Source of the DNA: Planococcus sp. A6
GTDB taxonomy: Bacteria; Bacillota; Bacilli; Bacillales_A; Planococcaceae
Reading direction: 5' to 3'
DNA: 51,751 nt
Assembly (NCBI RefSeq): GCF_028823615.1
Contig: NZ_JAPEHT010000004.1
Coordinates: forward strand, 1 to 51,751
Shown: piece after piece, positions 25,799 to 33,426 of the stretch
Layout of the letters: every line of letters starts with the position of its first letter
How positions within the stretch are numbered: position 1 is the first letter of the stretch
The notes under the pieces: generated by a model
The model's input: only the letters and a program-made list of their open reading frames with translations
The model's database searches: none
Told to the model about the DNA's origin: nothing
Made by a program: the position numbers and the translations under genes

Positions 25799-26382
25799 AA
25801 ATTGAAAACCACTTAAAAGACATACCGACATTCGAAACCGAGCGTCTTCTACTAAGAAAAGTAACAGAACACGACCTAGATGATGTTTTCGAATTCTCTT
25901 CCGACCCCGAAGTGGCGCATCGTATGACCTGGGAGAAGAACGATTCCAAAGGAGAAACCTTATCCAACTTCCTGCAGCCGACTGTGGACGGATATAAAGA
26001 TGGCCAAAGCGGTGTATGGGCGATTGTCTACAAACAAAGCGAGAAAGTCATCGGAACCTGTTCGCTGGTCGGGTGGTCAAATGAACATCAAAAAGCAGAA
26101 ATAGGTTACGTGTTAAATCGCAAATTTTGGGGAGCTGGAATCGCTACAGAAGCGTTAAGAGAAATCCTGAGTTACGGTTTTGGCGTGCTTCAGTTGAACC
26201 GGATCGAAGGCGGCTGCGATTTAGACAATATCGGGTCTGAAAAAGTCATGCTAAAAGCCGGCATGTCTTTCGAAGGCGTTTTGAGAAAAAATGAACGCAT
26301 CAAAGGAGAATTTCGAGACACCAAAATCTTTTCTATTTTAAAAAGTGAATTCGATTCTTTGACCAGAGGAGGTAGACAATAA
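25795..26382 (+). CDS. GNAT acetyltransferase, RimJ/RimL type
   Basis: 195 residues. FETERLLLRKVTEHDLDDVF opens the domain, AEIGYVLNRKFWGAGIATEAL is the acetyl-CoA loop, and GCDLDNIGSEKVMLKAGMSFEG follows, as in RimJ/RimL-like enzymes. It overlaps the barstar gene by four bases and the next small membrane gene by one (TAATG), giving a tightly coupled three-gene unit. Confidence 0.9.
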   Translation: MKIENHLKDIPTFETERLLLRKVTEHDLDDVFEFSSDPEVAHRMTWEKNDSKGETLSNFLQPTVDGYKDGQSGVWAIVYKQSEKVIGTCSLVGWSNEHQKAEIGYVLNRKFWGAGIATEALREILSYGFGVLQLNRIEGGCDLDNIGSEKVMLKAGMSFEGVLRKNERIKGEFRDTKIFSILKSEFDSLTRGGRQ

Positions 26383-26636
26383 TGAACTTAGGAACAATCT
26401 CGGTTGCAGCGTTTTTGATTTCTTTGGCTGTTTATACAGTTTGGTTCTTTAATGAAGACGTATTCTCTAATACGGCAATGATTGTAGCTATTGCTCTACC
26501 GCTTATCGGAATCGTGGCAGCACTCTTTGCCAAGAACAAATCGCTCAGAGTAGTGGGCTTAATTGGAAATTCTTTGGTTCTTGTTGTAGCCGTCATTATT
26601 CCATTTCTCTCCACATTGTTTTGGAGTACTCCTTGA
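26382..26636 (+). CDS. Small membrane protein
   Basis: 84 residues with three predicted helices (about 4-22, 29-48 and 56-78). Translation is coupled to the upstream acetyltransferase through a TAATG overlap, with GAGGAGG inside the end of that gene. No recognised family. Confidence 0.72.
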   Translation: MNLGTISVAAFLISLAVYTVWFFNEDVFSNTAMIVAIALPLIGIVAALFAKNKSLRVVGLIGNSLVLVVAVIIPFLSTLFWSTP

Positions 26637-26660
26637 ACTGACAAGGTTGCCGTCCATAAG

Positions 26661-26689
26661 AAAAGACTGCTTTATTAGCAGTCTCTTTC
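26661..26689. terminator. Terminator between convergent genes
   Basis: AAAAGACTGC at 26661-26670 pairs with GCAGTCT..TT around a TTTATTA loop, ending near 26688. It serves the barstar-GNAT-membrane unit. Confidence 0.7.
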
Positions 26690-26721
26690 AGCAAAGCTTA
26701 CGTATAGCAAAGCTTACGTGT
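26690..26721. repeat. 16-bp tandem direct repeat at the end of a gene
   Basis: AGCAAAGCTTACGTAT at 26690-26705 is followed directly by AGCAAAGCTTACGTGT at 26706-26721, 15 of 16 bases identical. The stop codon of the minus-strand gene (26714-26716) lies inside the second unit, so the duplication may have been part of how this 3' end arose. Confidence 0.85.
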
Positions 26722-27136
26722 GCCTCAAGCGGTATTCTCTTCGCAAGATAAATAGAACGTGAAATCCAATTAATGCAGGGACAAGGCTAATGTTTAATGA
26801 TTCAACATCAGTAAGTATGAATACTTGGAACATCGCAAAGAATACAAGGCTTGTAAATAAGACGTATAAGGCGAGCTTGCAGCAATAAGCGATAATCCAA
26901 TTGCGAGACGGTACCAAGCTCATTAGGAAGTCCACCAAGTACGACATCGGAATGCCCAGCACGAAAAATGCCGGGAAAATAAATACGTAAGTGACCCAAA
27001 ACGCTTTAAATAAGGTGAATTCAGACAATAGGTTCTGTTCATTCGCAATGACAAGCTGCCACAACAACATCAACATCACGTAAAGCGGGGCAGAAATAAC
27101 CGCACTGAAAAATCGTTCGAGAAAACTTTTTATCAT
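26714..27136 (-). CDS. Four-helix membrane protein
   Basis: 140 residues with four predicted helices and short loops, ending in a basic tail (RREYRLRHT). The ATG at 27136 follows TAGGAG by seven bases. The open frame from 27181 lacks a site, and an ATG at 27144 meets a stop at once. No recognised family. A HindIII-like tandem duplication covers its stop codon. Confidence 0.7.
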   Translation of the reverse strand: MIKSFLERFFSAVISAPLYVMLMLLWQLVIANEQNLLSEFTLFKAFWVTYVFIFPAFFVLGIPMSYLVDFLMSLVPSRNWIIAYCCKLALYVLFTSLVFFAMFQVFILTDVESLNISLVPALIGFHVLFILRREYRLRHT

Positions 27137-27233
27137 ATCATGGCTCCTAGTATCTAAGAATCTCCTACCTACATAATGCAATTATAACAATCTGGAGTGA
27201 AGGATCGTAATAATAGTTAGGAGGTGAACCTTG

Positions 27234-27644
27234 ATGAGGAAGTTTCTAGTATTGTTTGCTGCATGTCTTCCAGTGATGATGGCAATAGGATGTTCTGAAG
27301 AGGAAATAGTTCGTGTTCGTGTAGGCGCTCCTTTTAACGATGAAGGCACGACGGGAGCGGAGTTTAATACAGGCTTCACAGACTCAGAAACAATATCTGA
27401 GTTGCGGAAGATTGTTGAAATGGAAGAGAAAATAGAACCGCCAAAGGAGTTAGCTCCAGTCGCGGATCTTGTTTTTACCTTGGATAAACCGGAAGAAAAT
27501 GTTTCTGAACTTTGGCGGTACGTATGGTATATGGATGATGGCAGTGCTGTTTTGTCCAATAGAGGAAACGCAGTGGAAGAAGAGCAAGAGTTCTATGCTT
27601 TAAATGAAGAACAAACGAAAGAGTTAAAAAGCATACTAGAATAA
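27234..27644 (+). CDS. Hypothetical lipoprotein
   Basis: 136 residues from the ATG at 27234 (a TTG at 27231 is equally spaced from AGGAGGTG). A type II signal peptide with lipobox AIGC places the lipidated Cys near residue 20. The mature part is acidic. It contains ELWRYVWYMDDGSAVLSN, which looks like a beta-hairpin readout of a small domain, and ends in helical EEQTKELKSIL. No known family. Confidence 0.75.
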   Translation: MRKFLVLFAACLPVMMAIGCSEEEIVRVRVGAPFNDEGTTGAEFNTGFTDSETISELRKIVEMEEKIEPPKELAPVADLVFTLDKPEENVSELWRYVWYMDDGSAVLSNRGNAVEEEQEFYALNEEQTKELKSILE

Positions 27645-27879
27645 ATGGAATATAGGGGACGTAAAAGAAGCTGATGATGAGAATAACGGGTTCCGTTTCC
27701 TATCGCAAAACTTTAAAATGCGATACAAAATGTAATTGAATATGTGTAACAATATGCACCTTATTTTGTGAGATATCCTGGGAATTCAGGAACACAATTT
27801 GAGGTGTTTTTTATAAAATGAATCTATTTAAAAAGTTATGCGTATAATTTGTATAAGAATTAAAATAAGGAGGGATATT

Positions 27880-28251
27880 TTGAGAAACTATTTATTATTA
27901 ACGCTTATCGCATCAATATTTGTTCTATCAGGATGTTCAACTAATACAAATTCAGAAACTGGACCATTCCCTGCAACTGAAATTATTACTGAAGAGCCAG
28001 TGGTAATTGGGTATATTATTGAAGTTTTAGAAGAAGATCAAGCCATTATTATAAAGAGCGGTGTTACAAAAGAAGAAGCTATGAAATCAAATAAGAACGA
28101 TACAGAGTACGATGTGCATACGTTCTTTTCAAATGCCACAACGTTTGATGGAGAGTTAGAGAAAGGTTATAAAGTAGCTGTTTGGCAGCTCGAAAATCAA
28201 GAAGCCAAAGATAATTTGATTTCAGAAAAAATTGTAGTCTTAGAGAAATAA
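27880..28251 (+). CDS. Small lipoprotein, DUF3221-like
   Basis: 123 residues from a TTG five bases after AAGGAGGG. The signal peptide MRNYLLLTLIASIFVLSGC ends in a clean LSGC lipobox. The mature domain has the plan of small YobA/DUF3221-type OB-fold lipoproteins: GYIIEVLEEDQAIIIKSG, then a loop, then ELEKGYKVAVWQLENQEAKD. The family label is tentative. The upstream in-frame ATG at 27838 is not used because its extension is basic and lacks a ribosome binding site. Confidence 0.72.
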   Translation: MRNYLLLTLIASIFVLSGCSTNTNSETGPFPATEIITEEPVVIGYIIEVLEEDQAIIIKSGVTKEEAMKSNKNDTEYDVHTFFSNATTFDGELEKGYKVAVWQLENQEAKDNLISEKIVVLEK

Positions 28252-28375
28252 AACTGATTTTCTAAACGGGAGAACCCGGAAGTGGTGATCCAAAAAATCT
28301 CGCAGTGGATTAGCAGCAAAAAATAGACCAGATAAATCAATAGTATCTCTACCATAATGAGTGAGGGATTCAAAG

Positions 28376-28921
28376 ATGAAAACATGGGAGACGCTCTCTA
28401 CAGAATATTTATATAAAAATCCGTTCGGAAATTTGAGGAAAGAGCAGTGTAGGCTGCCAAACGGAATCGTCATTGATAACTTTTACATAAATGAGTATCC
28501 GGATTGGGTGAATGCCGTAGTCCTGACCGACAGAAATCAACTCGTGTTTGTAAAGCAATACAGGCATGGGACAAGAGGTTTTTATTTAGAAATTCCTGCT
28601 GGAAAGCTTGAAGAAAACGAAACCAGTGAGCAAGGAATTCTAAGGGAAGTTCATGAGGAGACTGGATTTACTTCAAATGAAAATCCGATATTGCTAGGGG
28701 AACATATGGTGAATCCGGCTGTTCAAAACAATAAAATTTCTACATACCTAATCACTAGTGCATTCAAAACGAGCGATCAGAAATTAGATGATACTGAAGA
28801 GATCGATGTTAAACTGATCGATTTCGAAGAGTTTGGCGATTTGATAATGAATCGAGCTATTGAAACACAATTGTTTACAGCCAGCGCTTACTATATGGCA
28901 AAGTCGTTTCTAAAAAAATAG
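28376..28921 (+). CDS. Nudix hydrolase, ADP-ribose pyrophosphatase-like
   Basis: 181 residues. The Nudix box spans residues 76-98 (G76, E82, R90-E91, E94-E95, G97). The preceding QLVFVKQYRHGTRGFYLEIP is typical of ADP-sugar pyrophosphatases, in which the box follows the E-(I/L)-P-A-G turn. The ATG at 28376 follows GAGGGA; the GTG at 28361 overlaps that site. The likely role is hydrolysis of ADP-ribose or a related sugar nucleotide. Confidence 0.88.
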   Translation: MKTWETLSTEYLYKNPFGNLRKEQCRLPNGIVIDNFYINEYPDWVNAVVLTDRNQLVFVKQYRHGTRGFYLEIPAGKLEENETSEQGILREVHEETGFTSNENPILLGEHMVNPAVQNNKISTYLITSAFKTSDQKLDDTEEIDVKLIDFEEFGDLIMNRAIETQLFTASAYYMAKSFLKK

Positions 28922-28955
28922 GGGTGCAACTGAAATTTGAAAGGGGAACGTACCA

Positions 28956-29111
28956 ATGAACAAGCAAAAAAAGAAGAACACAAATAAGACTGATTTTTTC
29001 GACGTAATCTTATTTTGGATCCCGGAACTGCTATTTCTACCCTTCAGACTCCTATTTATGGCGTTAAGGGGAATCGTTAGGTTAATTGGGGGATTTTTTA
29101 ATGTCGTCTAA
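28956..29111 (+). CDS. Small basic membrane protein (51 residues)
   Basis: An ATG seven bases after AAAGGGGAA opens a frame of 51 codons. It has a lysine-rich head (NKQKKKNTNK), then FDVILFWIPELLFLPFRLLFMALRGIVRLIGGFF. One long amphipathic or two short membrane helices are predicted. It follows the Nudix gene by 34 bases. The frame, ribosome binding site and composition all fit a real small protein. No family recognised. Confidence 0.65.
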   Translation: MNKQKKKNTNKTDFFDVILFWIPELLFLPFRLLFMALRGIVRLIGGFFNVV

Positions 29112-29174
29112 TTGGCCGGCTTACATGGGTCTGATAAGCTCTTTACGTATTTAGTAAAGTCGTGAAGTGATGAC

Positions 29175-29537
29175 GTGAACCGGTTGTGGAAAGTATTGCA
29201 TAAGTGGATTTTCGAGGAATACGACCAGTTTTCCAATGAATTGGGCTACACGAATTGGAAGATTACTTCAGAAAACACTTTTGGCATTTTTCAAATGGAG
29301 GGAGATGCGTTTTATCATGCTACACAGCTCTCCAACAGCGAATGGGCAGTTTGGAACGATAATGGAGGAGACCCGCCCTATGAATTCCAAGTATTTTCGA
29401 CTTGGGCTGAAGCGATCAGCCATCTCCGAACATTGTTTGAGGAAAGCCAATTGCCTGAAAGCCATTGGCGGCCTGAAGGATTTGATGTGGGAGAAGATGT
29501 TTTTTCAAAAGAGCCAGATCGAGAAAAAATGCTGTAA
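29175..29537 (+). CDS. Hypothetical protein, aromatic-rich
   Basis: 120 residues from a GTG with only a weak upstream site (GAAGTGATG). It is soluble, with many Trp (WKVLHKWIFEEY, NSEWAVWNDNGGDPPYEF, FSTWAEAISHL, SHWRPEGF). The pattern resembles small Bacillus proteins near toxin or immunity loci, but I do not recognise it. It could be an immunity-like protein. The start is uncertain. Confidence 0.6.
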   Translation: MNRLWKVLHKWIFEEYDQFSNELGYTNWKITSENTFGIFQMEGDAFYHATQLSNSEWAVWNDNGGDPPYEFQVFSTWAEAISHLRTLFEESQLPESHWRPEGFDVGEDVFSKEPDREKML

Positions 29538-29570
29538 AAGCACACATAGAGAAATGGGGAATTTAATTTG

Positions 29571-30071
29571 ATGTTACTTGAAGTCATTGTAGTTTTACTC
29601 ATTATTTCATGTTCGCTATTTATACATGAAATGGGACATGCTGTAGCAACGGTCACAGTGAGCAAAAATTCCAAAGCTGAAGTATTTATGGGTTCATGCA
29701 GTAAAGCAAACAAACTACGTCTATCTTTTGGAAGAATTACCTGTTATCTGACCGTCGCCATATATGGCTATTGCGAGTATTTGATCCCAAAAGAGTACCC
29801 AGCGTTTACATACAAGCAAAAACTCTTCTTCTACCTTGGCGGGCCAATCGCATCACTGCTTAGTTTTGTGGCACTGTTCATTGCCTCTCATTTTGTTTCC
29901 GGAGTGGCGGGGAATATCATCATTAATAGCGCAGGCGCAAACTTTTTTCTCTTTATCACGTCATTGATTCCGTGGACTTATCCCCGCTTTTTAGGTGGCC
30001 TTCCGAGTGATGGCTTACAGACTTTGAACTTGATGAAAGCGAATAGAAAACAGCGAAAGTTTATTACGTAA
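29571..30071 (+). CDS. Compact M50-like (site-2 protease fold) membrane protein
   Basis: 166 residues with four predicted helices. HEMGH at residues 19-23 within the first helix, and LGGLPSDGLQTL near residue 145 (the NPDG-like second metal motif), are the M50 intramembrane metalloprotease signature. At this length only the catalytic core is left, without PDZ or CBS domains. The ATG at 29571 follows TGGGGA; a TTG at 29568 directly precedes it. Substrate unknown; possibly cleavage of small membrane proteins or peptides. Confidence 0.78.
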   Translation: MLLEVIVVLLIISCSLFIHEMGHAVATVTVSKNSKAEVFMGSCSKANKLRLSFGRITCYLTVAIYGYCEYLIPKEYPAFTYKQKLFFYLGGPIASLLSFVALFIASHFVSGVAGNIIINSAGANFFLFITSLIPWTYPRFLGGLPSDGLQTLNLMKANRKQRKFIT

Positions 30072-30154
30072 TAAACTGTTGCTTACCTGATCTTTAGAAC
30101 AAATCATTAAAGTGGTAAGAGTGGTCGTTCAAAATACATAAGTAGTGTGTGAAC

Positions 30155-30188
30155 GGGGGAAACTCAAATATGAGTTTTTCCTTTTTTG
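30155..30188 (+). terminator. Terminator after the M50-like gene
   Basis: GGAAACTCA pairs with TGAGTTTTTCC around AATA, followed by six T at 30182-30187. One short bulge is needed. Confidence 0.65.
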
Positions 30189-30296
30189 ATTAGAAATAAA
30201 TTTATAGTGGAGCTTACTTAAGAATTTGCTAGTTATCTCTAAACGATATCCGTATATTTATAATATATCGAACTAGTGCTGTTACAGGAGGGTATT

Positions 30297-30776
30297 ATGC
30301 AAACGATCCATTCAAAAATTGAAATAATGACCTTAGAAGATCGGTTTGAAAACGAATTTGCCCTTATGTATGAAACAAATGTAATTCCTGAATTATTAAT
30401 TGAAACGACAGGAACTTCATATACCAATATCATTAATACTTTGATTGCCCAAAAATATTCCTTAATTGTTTGTTTACCTCGACTACCGGTCTATAAGGAA
30501 CTAAAGAAAGCGGAGGTGCTTAGAGAAAACCAGGCTTTTAAATTGTTGCGAATTCCTGCCGAAGACTATTCTTCTGCACTTGATGAGTTTCTAAAAGACT
30601 TTGAGTATGCTTTTACGTTTTTATGGATAAAGCATGCTTATGAAATCTCTTATGTATTGCCTAACACGAGCCAGGAAAGAATCAAACTTTTAAACTTAGT
30701 AGATAACGGAGTATATAGTTTCTGGATAGAAAATGAGGAATGCATCAGAGCTGTATGGATCGGAGAACCGAAATGA
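30297..30776 (+). CDS. Hypothetical protein coupled to an SMI1/KNR4 gene
   Basis: 159 residues; the ATG at 30297 follows ACAGGAGGG. It is soluble, with FENEFALMYETNVIPELLIETTG and a helical C-terminal half rich in aromatic residues. No recognised family. It overlaps the SMI1/KNR4 gene by ATGA, so the two are translated together; such pairing is usual in immunity gene runs, and a similar role is inferred. Confidence 0.68.
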   Translation: MQTIHSKIEIMTLEDRFENEFALMYETNVIPELLIETTGTSYTNIINTLIAQKYSLIVCLPRLPVYKELKKAEVLRENQAFKLLRIPAEDYSSALDEFLKDFEYAFTFLWIKHAYEISYVLPNTSQERIKLLNLVDNGVYSFWIENEECIRAVWIGEPK

Positions 30777-31303
30777 AGAAACATTACTACAATGGAAGAA
30801 ACTTTTGGCAATGCGATACCAACAATACCAGACCTCTTTATCCATGCAATGATGAAGTCATCGAAAAAGCTGAGTTAGTCTTGGGGATCCGTTTTCCTAA
30901 TTCTTTTAAAAACTTGATGAAAAAGCGAAATGGGGGAGAACTTCGTTACCCATACTTTACTGTTCCCGCATCTAGAGCAAATAGCAGATCAGGTGAGGTA
31001 TATCATTTGCCAAGTATTGAACCTATACATTTTGAAGTGGAAGACACCGGTATTTTATCATCCAAAGAACTGATTACCTCTACAAATGATGAGCGAGGTA
31101 GTACAGCTCTTTCTGACAAGCTCATCGTGCTTTGGACTGATTTTCATCATTGGCTTGTATTTGATTATAAAAATCAAAAAGAAAATCCATCGGTATTATT
31201 GATTGTTGAGAATTACGATTCACCCGAAATAGTTTGGGAGATCATTGAGCTCGCCGAGTCTTTTGATCAATTCCTGGAGCAATTGTTCCTGGAAACGAAT
31301 TAA
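30773..31303 (+). CDS. SMI1/KNR4 family protein (orphan immunity-like)
   Basis: 176 residues from the ATG at 30773 (overlapping the previous stop) behind GGATCGGAG. The SUKH core is visible: DEVIEKAELVLGIRFPNSFK, then LMKKRNGGELRYPYF, and later FHHWLVFDYK and VENYDSPEIVWEIIELAESF. SUKH proteins are the largest class of immunity proteins against polymorphic toxins. No toxin gene is seen in the window. Confidence 0.88.
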   Translation: MKKHYYNGRNFWQCDTNNTRPLYPCNDEVIEKAELVLGIRFPNSFKNLMKKRNGGELRYPYFTVPASRANSRSGEVYHLPSIEPIHFEVEDTGILSSKELITSTNDERGSTALSDKLIVLWTDFHHWLVFDYKNQKENPSVLLIVENYDSPEIVWEIIELAESFDQFLEQLFLETN

Positions 31304-31383
31304 AGCGGTGACTCCCGAATGCTCGCTATATGTTTAGGATTTAGATAGGGCAGTCTCGTGGTGAGAAAGGAAGATTAGAGAAA

Positions 31384-31827
31384 ATGGGAATTACTTGGAG
31401 GCCGCTTTGGTATGGGTTAGATCAAGCTATTGTGGCAGGAGATATTGATTATTATTACCTGTCCGACGACGTTGCAGAATTTGCGAATGGTGAAGTAAGC
31501 GCTGAGGATCAGGAAGTGTACGCTAAAATAGTGAAGATTATCCATCAGGAGATTGGCAAAGTGCGAGGCATCCTTACAGATGAATTGAGTTATAGAGTGT
31601 TTCTTGAAGATGGAGATATTATCCGGATCGATGCAGAAGAAAATATCGGATTGGTAGAATATCCAGCCGATTGCGGAATAAGTGAATGGACTTTCGAAGT
31701 GGAAATCGAGATCCTGAAGTTTACTGGATACTCATCTGAGGAGCGGATGACACTTATGACGGATAAGGAGTTCCAGGTTTGGCAGGCAGCAAGGGAAGCA
31801 AAACACAATTGCATGTTGGACAACTAG
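31384..31827 (+). CDS. Hypothetical acidic protein
   Basis: 147 residues from an ATG after AAAGGAAG. Strongly acidic and soluble (DIDYYYLSDDVAEFANGEVS; LEDGDIIRIDAEENIGLVEY). No family recognised. Its position directly after the SMI1/KNR4 gene and its composition suggest another immunity-type protein, but nothing in the sequence proves it. Confidence 0.65.
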   Translation: MGITWRPLWYGLDQAIVAGDIDYYYLSDDVAEFANGEVSAEDQEVYAKIVKIIHQEIGKVRGILTDELSYRVFLEDGDIIRIDAEENIGLVEYPADCGISEWTFEVEIEILKFTGYSSEERMTLMTDKEFQVWQAAREAKHNCMLDN

Positions 31828-31875
31828 AGAGTCACAGTATTCTAAGGAACTGCAGGCAGTGAAACGGAGCGATGG

Positions 31876-32298
31876 ATGATGGAATACTTTTATTTGTTTT
31901 TAAAAATTTCACTCGTAGGTTCGACAATTTTATTCAGCGATTTTATTTTTGGCCAAATTGGCTGGTGGTTCGCAGTTGTCATGATTCTTGCATTATGGGC
32001 ATCAGGTTATTTCGATAAAAAATCGATTCAAATAAAAAAACAAAAACTGACTGAAAGGTTTTCGATTCTAAAAACCTTGGACAGCGGACAATCAGTCAAT
32101 GTCGAACTAAAAAATGGCGAGTTGTTTTCGGATTACAATTTCAGTTCTTTCAATGAGGACGAAATAACTGTCGCTAAAAAACTAGAGCGAGAACAAATTA
32201 CGCAAGGAGAAGATAACGTTCGGGAGATCAAGTTCACAAAAATTCAGTCAATCACGAGCCCTGATGTTCAAGTTGCAAGAAGAAGACGGCGATTTTAA
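31876..32298 (+). CDS. Membrane-anchored hypothetical protein
   Basis: 140 residues. Two helices (about 3-23 and 29-45) are followed by a cytoplasmic tail of about 90 residues. The tail has a small beta-rich domain (SGQSVNVELKNGELFSDYNF) and ends in RRRRRF. ATG codons at 31876 and 31879 both suit CGGAGCGAT. It may be an SM-like or PH-like tail by appearance; no family is claimed. Confidence 0.65.
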   Translation: MMEYFYLFLKISLVGSTILFSDFIFGQIGWWFAVVMILALWASGYFDKKSIQIKKQKLTERFSILKTLDSGQSVNVELKNGELFSDYNFSSFNEDEITVAKKLEREQITQGEDNVREIKFTKIQSITSPDVQVARRRRRF

Positions 32299-32589
32299 AA
32301 GATAGTTTGGATGAAGCTATAAACAATGAACAATCTCTTTGCAACGTTCGTAAAAGTGCCTTCGATTATACGAACGTTCGTCAACTATTTTTATACGTTT
32401 GCGAACGCCGGTTTACATGATTTTCAGCACTTTCAAAGTCGTTCGAAAAGGTGTACTTTTACGAACGGTTTTATAGTACTGAGATTTAAGAAATAGCCTA
32501 AGTCTTTCAATATAATAATTATATTCAATTTATTGCTTTTAAGGACAAGAGGTTATAAGGAGGTGGCACTTCTAACTTTCATAAGAGAC
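32299..32589. repeat. Noncoding region with a 128-bp inverted-repeat element
   Basis: No gene is seen. The left arm AACGTTCGTAAAAGTGCC (from 32343) and the right arm, whose complement reads AACCGTTCGTAAAAGTACACC (ending at 32470), form an interrupted inverted repeat. A perfect 12-bp palindrome ACGAACGTTCGT lies at 32370-32381, and further GAACG copies lie between. This fits a short palindromic noncoding element (MITE- or REP-like). The far right end carries AAGGAGG at about 32559 without a matching ORF. Confidence 0.55.
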
Positions 32590-33162
32590 TTATTGACGAG
32601 TAAGATACCCGGATTTTATCAGATTTGCCTTATCTGAATCCATAAATTCTTTGTCCTTTTGAATAAACTCTTCCGATTTTTCCATCTCGCTGCACATAAC
32701 ACCAATGTTATCTTCAAAAATAGATTCGTGACTATGAACGAATTCCTTTTCAAACGTTTCTTGGCCTTCCAGGAAATTAAGTAGTTCATGATTATCTATG
32801 TATGAAAATGCTCTAGGAACTGTAAAGTTAATGTCCATATTTTTGATGGCAGCAACAGAAATAGGATTTTTAAACAATTGAAAGCTTTCTATTGGCACAA
32901 TTGCCCGTTCCTTATTCTCTATACAGATAGCCATTCTTTCATTGATCGTAGAATTCTCATAAAACATTGATTTAATATCAATCGGATTTTGAGGTTTGTC
33001 CAATTCTAGAATACCGATAAATTCGCTGACAGGTTTGGTCAAATAAAGATAAGCCCTTACAGATTCTTTGGAAAAAGATTTCCTGTATTCGTATTTTTTG
33101 ATTCCGTATAAAATAGGTCTAAAATAATCTGGATGAAATGATAAAATGATGTTTTTTTTCAT
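32590..33162 (-). CDS. ASCH/PUA-like domain protein
   Basis: 190 residues. The opening MKKNIILSFHPDYFRPILYG followed by IKKYEYRKSF matches the ASCH-type pattern (S-x-x-P-x-(Y/F)-x-x-x-I-x-x-G-x-K-x-x-E-x-R), a beta-barrel fold linked with RNA or modified-nucleoside binding. The second half (from about residue 110) is an unrecognised acidic helical extension with a KEFMDSDKANLIKSGY tail. The ribosome binding site on the minus strand (GGGAGCG) is moderate. Confidence 0.75.
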   Translation of the reverse strand: MKKNIILSFHPDYFRPILYGIKKYEYRKSFSKESVRAYLYLTKPVSEFIGILELDKPQNPIDIKSMFYENSTINERMAICIENKERAIVPIESFQLFKNPISVAAIKNMDINFTVPRAFSYIDNHELLNFLEGQETFEKEFVHSHESIFEDNIGVMCSEMEKSEEFIQKDKEFMDSDKANLIKSGYLTRQ

Positions 33163-33243
33163 TAGAAACGCTCCCTCAACTTATTTAAAAGGTATATCGT
33201 CTATAGTAACACTGATATATATAATTAAAGAGCAAGCAAATGG

Positions 33244-33272
33244 AGTTTACATATCATGAGGTTATCGGAAGC
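33244..33272. other. dif-like XerC/XerD site, copy 1
   Basis: AGTTTACATAT (33244-33254), a seven-base spacer CATGAGG, and TTATCGGAAGC (33262-33272). Read on the minus strand, GCTTCCGATAA and ATATGTAAACT match the XerC arm (ACTTCCTATAA/ACTTCCTAGAA) and the XerD arm (TTATGTAAACT) of Firmicutes dif, with 9 of 11 and 10 of 11 identities to the closest forms I recall. The spacer is one base longer than the usual six. Confidence 0.5.
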
Positions 33273-33281
33273 TCCAAAAAC

Positions 33282-33330
33282 AAAAAGGGATAGAAGATGC
33301 GACTCGATTAGCATCTTCTATCCCTTTTTA
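33282..33330. terminator. Bidirectional terminator next to dif-like copy 1
   Basis: AAAAAGGGATAGAAGATGC (from about 33283) pairs perfectly with its complement ending near 33329. Flanked by A- and T-runs, it can stop transcription in both directions, including that of the minus-strand gene at 33427. Confidence 0.88.
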
Positions 33331-33426
33331 TTTGAAAGTGTCCCTTTATGCAAGATTCCATTACAAAGAAACATTTTTATTCTAATCAAATAGTAGTTGG
33401 TTTTCTATTTCAAGGCCTTCTATCTT

